A stretch of 64,000 bases of DNA from Macrolepiota albuminosa. Lineage: Eukaryota; Basidiomycota; Agaricomycetes; Agaricales; Agaricaceae. Shown in pieces: positions 22,663 to 34,991 of the stretch. The stretch is taken from positions 620,001 through 684,000 of the forward strand of contig JAMWFC010000082.1 of assembly GCA_027475525.1 (NCBI GenBank). Direction: 5' to 3'. Below the pieces are notes generated by a model. That model had not been told where the DNA came from. It made no database searches and worked only from the letters and a program-made list of their open reading frames with translations. Position 1 is the stretch's first letter; every line of letters starts with the position of its first letter. The position numbers and the translations under genes are program-made.

Positions 22663-23525
22663 ATGGCGTTCCAGACCCTACCGCTAGTGGCGCGGCATGT
22701 ACGTCCTTTCCCCAATGAAATCCTTGCCTTTGACCTTAATCAAGTGTCTAGAGTGAAAGCGATCAGGGACCTAGATCACCACACTTCTGCATTCCCTTTT
22801 TGGGGTGCATTGTCAAACCGCAGCACAACGATAACAGCGATAAAGACCACGATGGGGACATTTTCGCCTCGCCATCTCAGACAGCAACAACAATACGGGA
22901 AACTATAATAACGACTTTCTTGTCCCAGCCCTCGACCACATCACACTCTGCGGCGCCGACTCCGCCGCCCACCAGCGCCGGAGACGTTACTACCGCATCT
23001 TTGCATAAAACGGGAACAATCAGTCCAAGTAGCAATGATCCGTCCTCGAAGTTTTCTTCCAAATCTTTGGACAGCACACTTACCTCATTTACAAACACGA
23101 TACCAAGCGGTTCCAGCTCCCAGCGAGAATCTGGCACCACAATTGTATCCAACAATGTCAGCATCTTCGCTCCCTTTAATAGCGATCCCGAACCTACTTC
23201 GTCCAGTACAAGCACCTCAGTCACTTCGAGCTCTCCTCATAAAGGAGTGGATGTGGGAGCGATAGTGGGCGGAATTTTAGGTGCTCTTGTAATCTTATTA
23301 CTCATCTTCTATGCCATCGTGTTATTGAGAAGAAGGAAACGACATGGGGCACCCTCTGCAGAGTTTCTCGACTGGTCTTTCCAACGTGGTTCTCCATCGG
23401 TTGGGGAGAATACGACGTCTTATCCATTCGGTTCTGCTCATGCGACGACGCATAGTCGCTCGTCGACAACTCACACTACAACTACGATTGGACGTGGTTT
23501 CAGATTTCCTCCTCTAAAATCCTGA
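22663..23525 (+). CDS. Mid2/Wsc-like single-pass membrane protein with Ser/Thr-rich ectodomain
   Basis: Predicted as join(22663..22698, 22752..23525), 269 aa. The 53-bp intron has a GTACGT donor and a TCTAG acceptor and brings ATG 22663 into frame with the long ORF. The outer part is rich in Ser, Thr and Pro and likely O-mannosylated. It is followed by one membrane segment (GAIVGGILGALVILLLIFY) and an Arg-rich stop-transfer sequence (LRRRKR), then a short cytoplasmic tail with a conserved-looking EFLDWSF. This is the layout of fungal cell-wall stress sensors and related proteins, although a function as sensor is only inferred. No clear signal peptide is seen, so the true start may lie further upstream. 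The last codons are part of the duplicated segment 23510-24281. Confidence 0.65.
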
Positions 23526-24281
23526 TTCATAGCCACTGTAGTCTTGGGTTGACTGGCGCAACCTTCTTTATTATTCCGAGAACTATGGTACTATTCTGAT
23601 ATATACCTACGCTAACGAATAGCTAAGCCCATATTACCGAGACTCGATGAACCTATCAAAACAGAAATTAATGAAATTTTCGGACATTGGTTTTATACAG
23701 AAGCAAGTGTTGGCAGAGCTAATCCGTGGGCTAGATACGTTGTGTATGAAGGACCCTTGCAGCGTTTTGTGCTGTGTAAACAACTAACTAGGTCTCTAAT
23801 TTGTCGCTGTAGTTACTTACGAAAAATCTGATGCTATAGACAAAATAACTAAATAGAATAGACATACTACAAGTACTTAACAGGTAAGGTCAGAATTACA
23901 ACAATCCAAATCCTCTTCCTATCCTTCACCCCCACACCATTCGCACAACCACTGGCCCACCATCTCTTCGCCGCAACAATAGTAATCGAAGGACCGACTG
24001 TTCCTTTATCCGGTGCCGTTCTGGCGTTTGCGTGTACACTGAGTTTGCGTTGAGCCGTTACGACCGCCGTCGTACCTGCTTGCACCTAACAGGAAACATC
24101 GATCTGGACATGCATGTCCCTACCACGCACTGGAAATGTGGGTCGATGGAGACTTGACGCACATTTCTCTCCCATATCGTGCATTGTACCAGCAGAGCCA
24201 GCGGTATACTAGACGAAGAAGACACCGTTCCCTCTCAACGCCGTCTCTACTCCATCTCAGGGACTGCAATCTTCCTATCTA
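23510..24281 (+). repeat. Left copy of a ~0.8 kb direct segmental duplication
   Basis: Matches 47351-48151 along its length with small indels and substitutions. It begins inside the last codons of the Mid2-like gene and ends 160 bp before a copia LTR. It contains a decayed reading frame (for example a TGA where the right copy reads TGG near 24157). The two copies bracket the whole transposon nest. Confidence 0.9.
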
Positions 24282-24440
24282 CACTCAACAAACTGTCAGA
24301 GGCTAACCAAACCTCCTTCGCGTTCGGTCACCTACTTTGATGGGGTTATCACGTATGTTCGGCTACGCCACCTTTTGTAATTATTTTCTTTATTTGCGAC
24401 ACCTCAGTTCGTACTCGTATGCCGCGCGTGAACTGAGGTA

Positions 24441-24612
24441 TGTTGAATAATCCTCTACATTGTACTGTTACATTATAACTTACTCTTGTTACCCAGTATA
24501 CTTGTTTCTATCTAGGTAACGAATACATTAGTTTGTACTCGCATGCTGCGTGTGAACTGAGTATACTTGTTTCTATCTAGATATAGCAACAATCGCGTGT
24601 CAGGCTTCAACA
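24441..24612 (+). repeat. 5' LTR of a second copia element
   Basis: 172 bp with the perfect terminal inverted repeat TGTTGAA...TTCAACA. It is followed directly by the primer-binding site. It contains a duplicated TATACTTGTTTCTATCTAG. Just outside its left end, 24402-24439 can form a hairpin with the arms CCTCAGTTC and GAACTGAGG. Confidence 0.8.
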
Positions 24613-24624
24613 GGTTATGGGCCC
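24613..24624 (+). promoter_or_regulatory. Primer-binding site (initiator tRNA-Met type)
   Basis: GGTTATGGGCCC, identical to the site in the first copia element. Here the ATG inside it opens only a five-codon frame and the gag ATG is at 24787. Confidence 0.75.
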
Positions 24625-24786
24625 CATTGCCTGAAACTAAAGAAAAGAAAATCAGACAAACTCACAGGAAGCATTGCCTTCCACTTCCAGCTGCAAAGTT
24701 AAAATCAATAACCCAATCCTCCAAGATTACCCGGATCACTCTTGGACCCACAAAGCCACAAAGGATCCCGCACCACACACCGCACT

Positions 24787-26054
24787 ATGTCAGAGGCCAC
24801 AGCTTGCCCAATGCTAACCGGACCCAACAACTTCCAGATTTGGAAGATAAGGATCACGGCGAAGCTTAGACAAGAGAAAGTATGGGACACAATATCCACT
24901 TCCCCCCTGGCAGCAACAACCAAAACTGCAACACAATTGCATGCCAAAAACTGGTTCACCTGAGATTCCAAGGCTGCCAGCATCATCATTGCACATGTAT
25001 CTGATCACACTCGAAGTCGGTGAACTTGCACATGCAAAGGAAATGTACAATAAGCTCATAAAGATCCATCAGGACACAAATGTCAGGGTCAGTGCCTTCT
25101 ACACATTCATTCACATGCTAAACATGAAATGGGATGGATCTCCATGCTAAATGACCACATTGCCGCAATATTTGCAGCCAATTTGAAACTCACCATGATG
25201 AAAAAGCAAATAGACCCTGAGTTTCTAGCTTTCATCCTTTTACACTCACTCCCTAACAACAACATATGGGAAACCTTTTGTGCAACAGTCCTAAACTCCC
25301 TAGCTCCAGAAAAGACTATGTCCTTTTTGGAACTTGCAGACTGACTCACTTTCATGGCCATGGCACAGCAAGGAGCCTTAGTCAATGCCACACTCAAAGC
25401 TGATATGAGCTTAAAACAGAGATCCAAAGGAAAATCAGATGCATGGTGCAAATTTAACAAGGTTGCCAGCTACAACACAGCCAACTGCTGGATGCTGAAA
25501 AAGCAAAAGAAAAAGGAAAGAAAAAGAAAGGAAAGGGCAAACCAAAAACAAAAGCAAACTGTGCTAGCCATGATTCAGACTCTGATCATAAAAACTCCTA
25601 TGGAATGGACAGCAATGTGGGAAGTGGGACAGTGGGATATTCAAATACAAAATCTGCCCATGTTTCTAAAGCATTAATGACACACATTTTGGCTTATACC
25701 AGGAGTGCTACAAAGGAACTCACTAGTCTCAACATGATAGCAGATTCCAGTGCCTCAGTACACATGACACTGCACTGTGACTGGTTCAAATGCGGCACCT
25801 TCAAAGAGTTAAACCCACCACACAAAATACATTTTGGAGACAACTCTCATGTCAAAGCCACCAGTGTCAGCACAGTAACCTTAAATTGCAAAATCAATGG
25901 TGCTACAAAAACAACAGAACTTGAGAATGTCCTTTACGTACCTTCTTTCCAACTTATACTTATGTCCATCTACAGGCTAAAAAAATCAGAGCACTACATG
26001 GTGTTCAAAAATGGTTTATACAAAGTCAAGACTGTCAAAAAACAAGAAACCGTA
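24787..26054 (+). pseudogene. Copia Gag-protease fragment, decayed and truncated
   Basis: Begins with ATG 24787 and the Gag start pattern LTGPNNFQIWKIRITAKL. It continues in several frames with stops (for example 24961, 25342). The zinc knuckle has lost ligands (CKFNKVASYNTANC in place of CX2CX4HX4C) and the protease active site reads DSSAS where DSGAS is usual. The block NVLYVPSFQLILMSIYRLKK still marks the protease end. The sequence stops at 26054 where a gypsy LTR begins, so integrase, RT and RNase H are missing. Confidence 0.85.
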
Positions 26055-26277
26055 TGTAATGGAGTTACGGGTTTGAGAGAGCTTAATGGTCACAATGCAC
26101 AGAATCAGACCAGTTGGTCTATTGACTATGTAGTATGACACAAAAATAAGCTGCTTAGTAAGCAGCAGGTATCTATGTATTTATAATTATGTAAATATCA
26201 TTAAATATAATATAATATTCTAAGGCTATATTAAGTAAAAGCTATGTGGCCAACACCACATAGCAGACTACGCTGCA
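26055..26277 (-). repeat. 3' LTR of gypsy copy A2
   Basis: 223 bp, homologous to 3081-3314 in reverse orientation. On the minus strand it starts TGCAGCGTAG and ends CCATTACA, preceded by GGGGAGTG. Confidence 0.8.
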
Positions 26278-26322
26278 CACTCCCCAATCAGACCGAACTA
26301 TGGTCTCAAAGCACCACAATGG

Positions 26323-29300
26323 TCAGGCCATTGGTAAGTCAGGGATGGAGGCAATTGGAGAGTCCCCAGGCTCCTGGAATGGATTGGCAGTTGCATCGTC
26401 CATATCATAGTTGAGAAGTTCATCTTCAGGTGTGGGCTTGTAAGAAGTGCCTGATGGCCCTGCCATAGACAGGGAATCATCATAGTCCCATAGCAGGGAC
26501 AGTGTAATGGTGGGGTCAAAGGTTGGCCCCGGAGTAGGTGGTTGGAGATCAGGTAGATCCCCATTGTTGGATGGGTACTGGCATGTCCAGATCTCTTGAG
26601 CATGAATGTCTTGCCCGATAAGGAGATATATTCCCTTGGTGAACGCATTGTCAAATGCATGACAACTCTCCTGCTGCTGGAGCATCAGGCATTGGCAATC
26701 ACCAATGGTGGCCTCACGCCACCCATCCTACTGAGCAAGGGACTGAGGTGTCCTGTAATGATCGAGGCATTGCAGCCTCTTGTCGTTGATAGTGGCCACC
26801 TCATTGTAGAGCTGGTTGTCACCAAAGAAGATGTGGGCCAAGTAGGTGATCCCATAGATGTAAGCATGGTCAACCCAGCTGACCAGGATTTGATTGTGAA
26901 GAAGGACATGTAATGTGTCTGAAGTGGTGAAGATGGAAGCTGATGCTTCTGGGATGTCTACAGCCCAAACCTTGAAGTTTGGGTCCTTGGTGTGGAGTGG
27001 CACAAAGGATTGCCCTGTAGCCGCCTCGTATTTGGCAATGGCCTCTTTATAGAGGCCTGGCTATGCAAACACATAAGCCAGGTGCTTGTGCACCATAGTC
27101 TTGGATGGGCAACTTGCACAGATAGCATGTACAAGCACAAACCCAAAGAGGCTGTGCCAATGAATGCACATGGCACAGTCCATGGCCAGACTGGTCCACA
27201 TGTTGGATGTCCCAGGATGCCCATAGAGAAGGGCATATGAGCCCAGGTAGTCCAAAGCAAAGGGTTGCTTTGGATCAGGAGGAGTCAGGCCAACAAAGGC
27301 CAGCCTCCCACTTTCTTTATGATGGTAAATCCACAGGACTTTCTCTCGCTCCTCTGAGCTCACAAAAGGTACTGCAATGGTCTTGTATGGAATCTTGTTG
27401 AGTAGTTGAGACATTACTCTGTCTCGGGCTGAAGGGTGACAATTCATAGTCACCCATTTGAATTCATTGTGCAAGAGGTAGCCTAACTGATGCTGACGTA
27501 TCAGTGTAAACTGGTTGTTCACCAGTGTGTGGAGCCTGCAGAGCTCTCAAGGGCTGTGGCAACTTGGTACATCTTACTGTTGTGGGGCATTTGCATGGCA
27601 TTGCCTTCTTTGTTGGCCTCAAAGGCCCTGGCTGTGTGGGCTTCTTGCCCAACAAAGATAGTGTTGGTCACTAGTGACCAGTAAAATTAGGGAGACAACC
27701 CTGCACCAAAGAACAAGTTCTGGTGCTCAATAGTGTGATCACAATAGATCACAACACTGAGCACGTCAGGGATGCGCCTGGTCTCATCTTTGAGGAGGGT
27801 GGCTCCTTGTTTGGTGCTATCTTTCACCTGTCAATTACTGTTGCGCCTCTCGCATGCCATATGTTGTGCTGCAGTCTTGTGCAGCACAGAGGATTCCATA
27901 TGAGCCTCTTCAGGCTCCTCATACCAGTCATCATCAGAGGGCAGGGATGGCAGCCTCTCTGGCGCAGAGTTCTCTGAACATGGGTCCATCACCCACACAC
28001 ACCGAGGTATCAGGCTGGAGGGCCCTCTACCAATACTGTGGGTAAGAAGGGGATGTTGGCCCCTGGGGCCCCTTTCAGGGCATCCTTAGGGAAGTACACA
28101 TTGATGTAGGCATGCCCTTCTGGATGCTTACCCCAACAATCCTTTTGGGGTTGTGAGGCTTTAGCCTCAGTGGGGCATGTACTGATGCCCTGGGAACTCT
28201 GCTCCCCAGAGTGCGTGGTAGATACCACATATAATGGTCACAAAGACATGATCTCAGATGCGCTACTAGCAAGGCGCTGAATCAGCTAGGAGGCGGCTGG
28301 AGCAGGGACATTGTCATAGGGGAGGATGTCCTGTCCTAGACTAGCCTCCCAGCTGGGAATGGCAACACTCAATTGAGTCAAGCGGGAGGGTGCATCCTCC
28401 ACTCTTTGCTGATGTGCCTTTTTGCTAGAGTCGGTGTCCTGACTTGGAGGTGTAGTCTGCTGCTTACACATGGCCAATAGGGCAAAGAGATCAGTTTTGC
28501 GCTAAGCACACATGTGATCCATATTGTCCATCATCTGACTGATGAGGACAATAGCCTCTGCATCGCAGAGGAACGATAAGTCTGCAGGTACGTTGTACCC
28601 ATTGTCCCTCAGGTGTTGGAGGAGAGTAGCCAGGACTAAGTTCTGGTTGAGACTGGGCTTGACAGCCCATGCTTTTCTTTTGTCACATTGAGGATGCGAC
28701 TCTTTTTCCGAGCTGGGTTCAGGTTGGTGCAGCATCTCTAGCCACTATAACAAGGAGAGCCTGGCCAGGCTCTCCATCGGTGCATCGGCCAGAGACTTGC
28801 TGCTTTGTTCTGTATTGAGAGCTTCTGTGCTCTTACCAGCTGTCTTTGCCAGCAGGAGGGATGATCTACATCTCTCTGGACTGTCAGCTAGCATTGTTGC
28901 CACCTGGGAGGTCAATTTTTCTCCCTTGGTGGGCGCCTCGTATGAGGCACCATACTAGGGCATTGTGCCCCAAGCTTCCATCCAAGCCAGGGAGTACGGC
29001 ATTATTGCTGGCACACTAGCCATGCCAGGATAGTGTGCCAGGGCCATAAACTGGGGCAAAGAATGTGCCCCCATCCTGATGTCGCTTGGGGGCTAAATAG
29101 CCCCCTGTACTGGGCTTGTTGAGATTGGCCCTCAGCCTGATGTGGCGCATAAGTGCTCTGTGCTGTCTAACAAGGTGGATAACCGCCCATGGGTGCGTTC
29201 TGGGGCATAAAGTTGCCCTGCATGAGTTGTTATGGCAGATAGCCACTGATCACTGGCTGCTGCAGCAGGTAGTCTGCTGCTGTGGAAAGCCCACAGCCTG

Positions 29301-29433
29301 TTGCAATTGTCTCTACTAGGGCACATTTTGGGTCAGTGGAGGAGCCATCTGCCCCCCCTTCAGCCAACGGTAAGACCAACAGTGCAAGCTCAAACTGCTG
29401 CTGCTCACTGAGGTCCATGGGCATGTTGTCCAT
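26323..29433 (-). pseudogene. ORF X copy 2: extra 3' ORF of gypsy copy A2, broken
   Basis: Collinear with copy 1 (1-3035). It shows the true N-terminus: the ATG at 29433 opens MDNMPMDLSEQQQFELALLV about 100 bp after the pol stop. A Gln/Pro-rich part is followed by the middle block (28735-28502) with DLSFLCDAEAIVLISQMMDN, then the C-terminal conserved region (27522-26728), and a tail with GIYLLIGQDIHAQEIWTCQY ending in TGA 26325-26323. Several stops and frameshifts break it, so it is not expressed as one protein now. From end to end the ORF would have coded for roughly 1000 residues. No known domain was recognised. Confidence 0.75.
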
Positions 29434-29539
29434 GGTTGAGGAAAGAAAGGGAAAAAAAGAAATTTTGAATTTTTAAGGCATGTCTCAGCCACAGTTGCTG
29501 ACCAACTCAGCCAAGCTGCGATCAGCACTGCCAATCAAA

Positions 29540-31192
29540 TTAAGCGCCAGCATGCTTACCTAACTGATGTGGGCGCTTGATGCCCTTCACCTTCAAATAA
29601 TGGTCAAGTGCCACCAGCTTGGAGCAATGGGAGTATGGCTCCCATGTTGTGTCTCTGAGGGACCATTATATCTCAAACTCAAGTGTATTCTGCTCAGTCT
29701 ACCAGTGTCCTATGATGCACTCAACAAACCATTTGTCATTGTCTCATGCCCCAAAGTCATAGGGGCCTGGGGTTGCCCTGTTAGGGAATAATGCGTCGTT
29801 GGACACACTATATGGTCACAACAGTGACACATGAAACTTTGGAACAATTTGTCATTCCTGTAATGCCTGCAGCAGCTCCAGCACATAGTTGGAGGTACTT
29901 GGCTCTGCGTATAGCATGCGGTATGGGCCTACCCATTTTGGGCAAAGTTTACTTGCCCATCCCTTGGAAAGCCTCAGGTTACATGTTGACAGGTAGACCA
30001 ACGCTCCCACTGATATTGGCAGGTCCGTTCACTTATGGTGATTGGCATTTTTCACCTGAAAGACTCACGTCTCAATGATGGCGTCATGCGCTGCTGCAAT
30101 ATTCTCCAGGGCCTGCCTGGCAAACTCAACTATGCCTCGGTGGGCTATCACATCTGCACGAATTTCATGCAGCATGGAGGGCAAATACCCTCCATTGAGC
30201 TCAAAGGGTGCATACTCTGTCGTCTCCAAGATACTGGCATTAATTGTGAATTCAGTAAGTGGACACCAGTCCACCTAGTCTTGTTGATCAGGACAAACAC
30301 CTGTCCTCAGAATCTGGCCTATACTGTGGTTGGCCTACTCAGTCTGCCCATCCGTTTGAGGATGGAATGAAGTCAACATGAGGAGTCTAGCTCCTAACAG
30401 CTTGTGGAGTTCCCTTCACCATTGCAATGTGAATTTTGAGTCACAGTTGCTCATAATGGTATTAGGCAGCCTATGCAGCCTAACAATCTTACTAAGGTAG
30501 ATTTATGACAGCTTCTTAGCTGTCAGCATTGTGTGCACTGATATAAGGTGCATCATGCTTGTCATGCAACATATCACTACCCAGAGGTAGTCAAATTCTC
30601 TAGACTCAGAAAAGGGACCTACAAAGTCCATTTCAATGGAATTCCAAGGCTTTACCGGCATGGGTAGCTGGTGCAGCTTCCCAGCAGGAGATCTAGGGGG
30701 CAGCTTTGCCCTCTGACATGCTGTGCATGATGTGCAGAACTTGGTAACCTCCTGGGCCATGCGTAGTCACCAATACCATCTATAGATGTATTCCAATATC
30801 CGTGCAGCACCAAAGTGCTCCACCAGTGCATGAGCCTGGTCTAGTACTTACATCACAATAGTTTGCGTATGGGGAAGGCAGACCACTGCCACTCCTTGAC
30901 AGTTCTCTGTTGTGATCAGTCCATCAGGCCCCTGTCTAAATCAAGGGTGGTCATTGGGATTGGTGATTATCTCAGTGAAGAGGGAGTCATGTCCATACTT
31001 CTGCACCACTTTCATATGGAAGTTGTCGTTGCCCAGGCTGGGTGGCTGGAACAAAGGTGATTTGCCTTCTAGCATTTCAGCCAGAGTGAAGGGTTGATCA
31101 GAGCGCTTGGGTTCCCCAGGTGATGCTGGGTCCATGCTTTCATGCTCCTTGAGCAGCTGGGTGGCTATGTCCTGCTCCTCATGCTGCTCCCT
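29540..31192 (-). pseudogene. Gypsy Pol remnant: integrase and chromodomain
   Basis: Minus-strand fragments with many stops. 31135-30941 is the region before integrase. Near 30840-30700 lies the zinc-binding H-C-C part (FCTSCTACQRAK) and then the core start MDFVGPFSESREFDYLWVVI. 30274-30065 holds the end of the core (FTINASILETTEYAPFELNG). Between 29990 and 29540 a chromodomain-like segment can be read through stops, with KWFVECIIGHW and SLRDTTWEPYS followed by LDHYLKVKG. The chromodomain pattern (aromatic residues with W-E-P) identifies the element as a chromovirus-type gypsy. Confidence 0.8.
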
Positions 31193-31374
31193 TGTAATGG
31201 AGTGTCACACTTGTTACTAGTGTCAATGATGCTATAGGCATCCAATAGAGTATTACATAAGACAACATTTTGTATTTACTCTAGTTCTAGTCAATCCAAT
31301 ACTGCGGTCTGATTCAGCACTGTGTGATACACACAAGATTGTTCTAGCTCATAACCAATGGTTACATTTTTTTG
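31193..31374 (+). repeat. 5' LTR of gypsy copy B
   Basis: Starts TGTAATGG and ends GGTTACA. Shares the long block from GCTATAGGCATCCAATAGAG onward with the 3' LTR at 43484-43638. Confidence 0.8.
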
Positions 31375-31835
31375 AATCTTCTGCTATCGGCTTTAGACTC
31401 TAGGGTTGTTACCGACTAGGCAACTCATCACCAAACCTCTTGATTTCTGTTGGCATCATGTCAAAACATGCTTCCATAACTGGCTCTCTTGATTTGGACC
31501 CTCCTTTCCCAGCCACAGGCACAGATGACCCACCTGTGTCTCAAGCTGTAAAGATGCAATCCGTGTCTGCTTACTAGCCCCCACCAAAGCAGGATGAAAA
31601 GATACCTTGCAACGTCAGTGCAAGCTTTGGAATGCCAGGTGGGCTATCTGTATCACAGATAATGTCCATTGTATGGCCTGGTGGTAAATCAGGGGAGAGA
31701 TCCATGGTCTCAGGAGTGTCGCTGCCAGCGAGCCAAATGCCTTCATTGATGTACCTGATATTGCCCAAGAGCTCATCAGCTCAGTCTAAAGGTCAACCAG
31801 ACCTTACTCAGTACTCAGAAATGGTATAAGGCAGC
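31375..31835 (+). other. Gypsy copy B leader, no coding sequence supported
   Basis: Between the 5' LTR and the first Gag-like frame. I could not match a clear primer-binding site to a tRNA 3' end by eye. Confidence 0.4.
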
Positions 31836-33856
31836 ATGTTTGTGCATAGCACCCCATTCCAGACTATGCTGACTGAACAGCATTTGGAGTACATGGCAGA
31901 TACTGCCACTGAACCAGGACTGTCGTCGTTGATGACACAGGGACAGAAGCAAGGACCAGCTATAGTGGTCAGTAAGGAGGACGACAAGGTCACAAGGTTG
32001 GAAAAGGCATTGTCAATGCCTAGAATTCCAGAGTTGCATGGAAGGGCCAGCAGACAGCTGCAGGTGAGGCATGGAGGCCTCAGGAGAGCTCTGGACTTAG
32101 AGTCCAAGCTGGAGTCTTCAGATAATGAGAAAAGCAAGAGGTCGTATTCGACCCTGTCTATCCAGTTACAGCTGGTATTGGACCAATATCTATTGGTTGC
32201 AAAGAAATTGATGTGAAAGCGTCTGCAGCTTTACATAGTGAAGCATCTACAGTTACTAGCTGCTAGGAGCCACAATGTACCTCGTGCAGATTTGACTGAA
32301 TATATCAAACTATGTATTTGTGCGTATCTTCAAACTCAAAGTGGTGGAATACCTCAAGCGCAAAGCGGCATGGGGTCAGCAGTCTCAACAGCCACTCTGG
32401 CCAACTCAGTGGAATGTAAAATGAGTGTGCGCTGACAAGCACCATTGATTGCAGATGCAATGGAATTGCTGAATGTGCCTTGTCAGGCTAATGAGTCTCA
32501 GCAAGACTACATTAGACATCAAAATGCCATGAACCATCAACACATTGTCAGCAGAGTGCCTCAACAGGCATTATCTGAAGTAGAGACTGTGACAATGACT
32601 CCGGCAGAGCCAGAGGCACTACTTGCAGTGCAAGAGGTTAAGACACCTCTAAAGCAAGTCACTATCAAAGAAGAGGTGGATGAAGTCCACATTCTTGAGA
32701 AGCAAAAGTACAACACATCCACCTAGTGGACAACTGAAACAAACAGGTCAATTACCAGAGGATGCGCAACCAGGATTTGCATAATCATGGTGAGTTGTTG
32801 ATTGATGACCAGGGGGTAGCCTTTGAAGGGCATGAAGGTGTAACACCTGTTGATGACATGCGGTGACAATTTGCAGCTTGAACTGCTGAACTGGACAGAA
32901 ATCTGGATGGTAGTAATGCTAGTAGTGATTACTATGAGATGAGGGAGCCAAATTGTTGCAATAACAACGGTGGGGGTTGTGATCATAGACAGAATGATTG
33001 AGACAATCATAATCGTTGTAATGGTGGCAGGCATGCTGGTGAATCACCAGCAGAGCGAGAGGTGAGGCAACAGCCTACTTCATGGCCAGAAAGAACGGCC
33101 AACAAACACCTGTTTTGCAGCCTCTGGGCATTTTTGATGCCTGCACCTCATGATTTGTGTGAAACTACACCAGGAATAAATGAGGCAGTCAGGATCTATA
33201 TGGATCATATGCATGACTGCCTTACTCAACTGGTGGATGACTCTCTAGGAGTCAGGTTCAAATTCCCTGCTAGGGTAAGTCTCCACAAATCTGATGGTAA
33301 GCACATATGTGCATATGCTGGAGGGCATAGGTTCTCCCAGCTGGAGGATTGGGCCATGGACATCTGTTACCATCTGGCAGCATGCTGCTATGGTGGAGAC
33401 GATATGGACCAAGAAAGGATATTTGTATTGCATGAATTTATGGAAGGAGAGGCTCAGAATTGGTTCTGCCACCATGTTCTTCATATTAATTGTGACAAAT
33501 CACATTGGACATTTAAAGAGGTCCTGATAAGACTGTATAACCGCTTTGTTAATGTGGCGACAATGCAGAAAGCTTGGGATGCCTTTAGAAAGGCAGTGTA
33601 TAATGCTAAGACTGGCGTTCAGACATTTTATAATGATCTGATGGGTCATGCACAGAATATGGCCATCTATCCAGACAAATACATGATTTGCAAGACATTT
33701 CTGGACAAAATACCTGCAGATATGAGGAGAGCATTGATATACAATGACAATTTGTCTCTGGAGGTCAATACTGTGACCAAATTCTTGGCATATGCCATTA
33801 GTTATAAGCAGTCGACACGTACTGCAAATCATTATGAACAGTGTAGCTCATGCTGA
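31836..33856 (+). pseudogene. Gypsy copy B Gag (capsid) region, broken
   Basis: Three open pieces, 31836-32216, 32238-32726 and 33062-33856. The last piece is the retrotransposon Gag domain: EGEAQNWFCHHVLH followed by WTFKEVLIRLYNRFVN and FYNDLMGHAQNM is the typical W-F-L-R pattern of PF03732-like capsids. The upstream pieces are charged and Gln-rich, as is normal for a Gag N-terminus. Stops and frameshifts separate them. Confidence 0.75.
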
Positions 33857-33862
33857 GGGCCT

Positions 33863-34915
33863 GTGAACCATCAGGCAGTGAAGGTGGGAACCTTCCTGGC
33901 CAAATGGTTGGAGATGGAGAACAATTGCAATCCACAATTTGTCATCCGCAAGACAATTTCTGGAGGCCAACAGCCTCAATTGAAGCCTGCTGGATATTTG
34001 CCAGCAAAAGATAGTCAATCTGTTTCAGGTCAAAACCAAGTAGCAGCTAGAGGGGGTGTAGCACCTATAATGCACATGGTGAGCAAACCTACTGGGGTTT
34101 CTGGAGCAGCCCAGAGAAGGCCTGCTGGGGACCCCTCAGTGTGCTACAACTGTGGTAGGGTCAGGCATTTTACTAAGGAATGTCCTGCCCCGCCCAAGGC
34201 ACACATTTGGGCAGCTCATACAGCTGCGGCTCCTAGCAAGGTCATCAGTGACAATGAGGACAACAAGGATGTTGAAGAGGTGGAGGAAGAGCTGCAAGTA
34301 GAGGCTGATGGCTTGGAAGTGGAGGATGCTGAGAGCGTCCAAATAGATGGCGACAAATATGTCACAATGGATATGTACAACAGTGACTACTATACTTGTG
34401 ATGATGAGGAAGAACATTTGTTTGCACTGACTGAGTGCCATGGAGATCAATGGGTCCAAATGAGACGTGTCACACTGCAGAAGGCAACTTATAAGTTGCA
34501 GCGGCCACGATATACTTCCAAAGAGAAGGAGTGCTTGGTCACCTACGTGAATGTCAATGAAGGTCCTGCCTGGACTTTGTGGGACTCAGAGAGTACCACT
34601 ATGGGCATTACGCCCCAGTTTGCTCATATTAACGCAATTCACGTTCATGAGTTGAAGGAGCCGTTGATGCTCCAGTTGGGAACCGTAGGGAATCATGCTA
34701 TGGTACAATTTGGTGCTGAAGTGAAGATAAAGACATCAGGGACGTCAACCAAGGAGTATGTGGACATAGCAAATTTTGATCGCTATGATATGATCATTGG
34801 TACGCCATTTATGCATAAGAACATGGTGTCTTTGGACTTTGTAAACAACATGGTCATTGTGAATGGTGTGCCTATGAAGGCAAAGAAAGTTGTGTTAAAC
34901 AACATGGTTGCCTAA
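33863..34915 (+). pseudogene. Gypsy copy B nucleocapsid zinc knuckle and aspartic protease
   Basis: 351-codon frame. A CX2CX4HX4C knuckle reads CYNCGRVRHFTKEC at about 34143. An acidic linker follows. The protease-like domain begins near 34560. Its active site reads LWDSESTTMG, where the family has D-S/T-G followed by small residues, so the Gly of the triad is Glu and the enzyme should be dead. The flap and the later DMIIGTPFMHKN block are still recognisable. Confidence 0.8.
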
Positions 34916-34991
34916 GGCACTATTGCACAACTGAAAAGCGGTGTGATGAATGCAACTGACTAGATGTTGCAAGAGAGCAACTGCATAGGAG

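Larger units (their letters stand above)
26055..31192 (-). mobile_element. 5'-truncated Ty3/gypsy element (copy A2) with ORF X
   Basis: Read on the minus strand: integrase fragments (31192-30065), a chromodomain region ending at 29540, ORF X (29433-26323), then an LTR (26277-26055). Gag, protease, RT, RNase H and the 5' LTR are absent. It abuts the 5' LTR of the plus-strand gypsy element at 31193, which probably cut it. This copy shows directly that ORF X sits downstream of pol within one element. Confidence 0.85.

Noticed and set aside
29567..30370. Plus-strand frames across 29567-30370 and 26596-27684
   Set aside because: Shadows of the minus-strand gypsy integrase, chromodomain and ORF X, which have clear motifs.
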